Assembly (NCBI GenBank): GCA_030611805.1
Contig: JAUWPB010000005.1
Coordinates: 1-46,116 of the forward strand
Reading direction: 5' to 3'
Length of the DNA: 46,116 nucleotides
Origin: Nanobdellota archaeon
GTDB lineage: Archaea > Nanobdellota > Nanobdellia > Pacearchaeales > GW2011-AR1
Position numbers and translations under genes: made by a program. The stretch's first letter is position 1; each line of letters begins with the position of its first letter. Shown here in pieces: positions 46,008-46,116 of this stretch. The notes below the pieces were generated by a model. It saw nothing but the letters and a program-made list of their open reading frames with translations, was not told the DNA's origin and searched no databases.

Positions 46008-46116
46008 AGATAGAATTATTTTCCTGTCAATATTATAAGCAATTATTCTAAACAACAATTCTTTTTTCTGGGTTGCAAAAGATTTGCTAAGAATACAACT
46101 TCCATACTTTCTTTTT

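Noticed and set aside
45632-46058. ORFs 45632-45844 (+) and 45750-46058 (-)
   Set aside because: Overlap hisS in other frames; no protein-like features.
1-46116. CRISPR array or rRNA operon
   Set aside because: No regularly spaced repeats and no recognisable 16S/23S/5S sequence seen on either strand.

Overview
This 46 kb AT-rich window is archaeal. It carries eIF5B/aIF2-type IF2, L35Ae, L10e, TFS zinc-ribbon proteins, a CDC48/VCP AAA ATPase, family B DNA polymerase, type II MetAP, HisRS, an archaeal GluRS and a type IV pilin-like protein. Gene style (short genes, many small hypotheticals, TIM-barrel/nucleotidyltransferase cluster) suggests a DPANN lineage of Woese-/Pacearchaeota type; this is inference. 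Most of the window is informational and housekeeping genes mixed with DPANN-style hypotheticals. Accessory sequence is concentrated at about 1-10.6 kb (transposase remnant, SWIM-finger DDE transposase, RHH regulator with a palindromic operator, secreted proteins, small membrane proteins, M23 peptidase), with a wHTH/RelE-like toxin-antitoxin candidate at 14.5 kb. I hand-called two tRNAs: Lys-CUU and His-GUG (with encoded G-1). The most interesting items are: an unannotated small RNA gene candidate with two tandem UUCG-tetraloop hairpins plus a T-run at ~23.72-23.77 kb; a wHTH+RelE-like toxin pair with a perfect palindrome between TATA box and start codon; an overlapping out-of-frame CxxC microprotein at 2724-2852; a 42-aa RHH gene missed by the ORF track with a perfect 12-bp inverted-repeat operator; a near-identical promoter module shared by two loci 9 kb apart; a glycosyltransferase interrupted by one in-frame UAG; truncated Dph2 and GluRS genes; and several dispersed intergenic repeats. 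No CRISPR array or rRNA gene was seen. All homology calls were made by eye without database searches.
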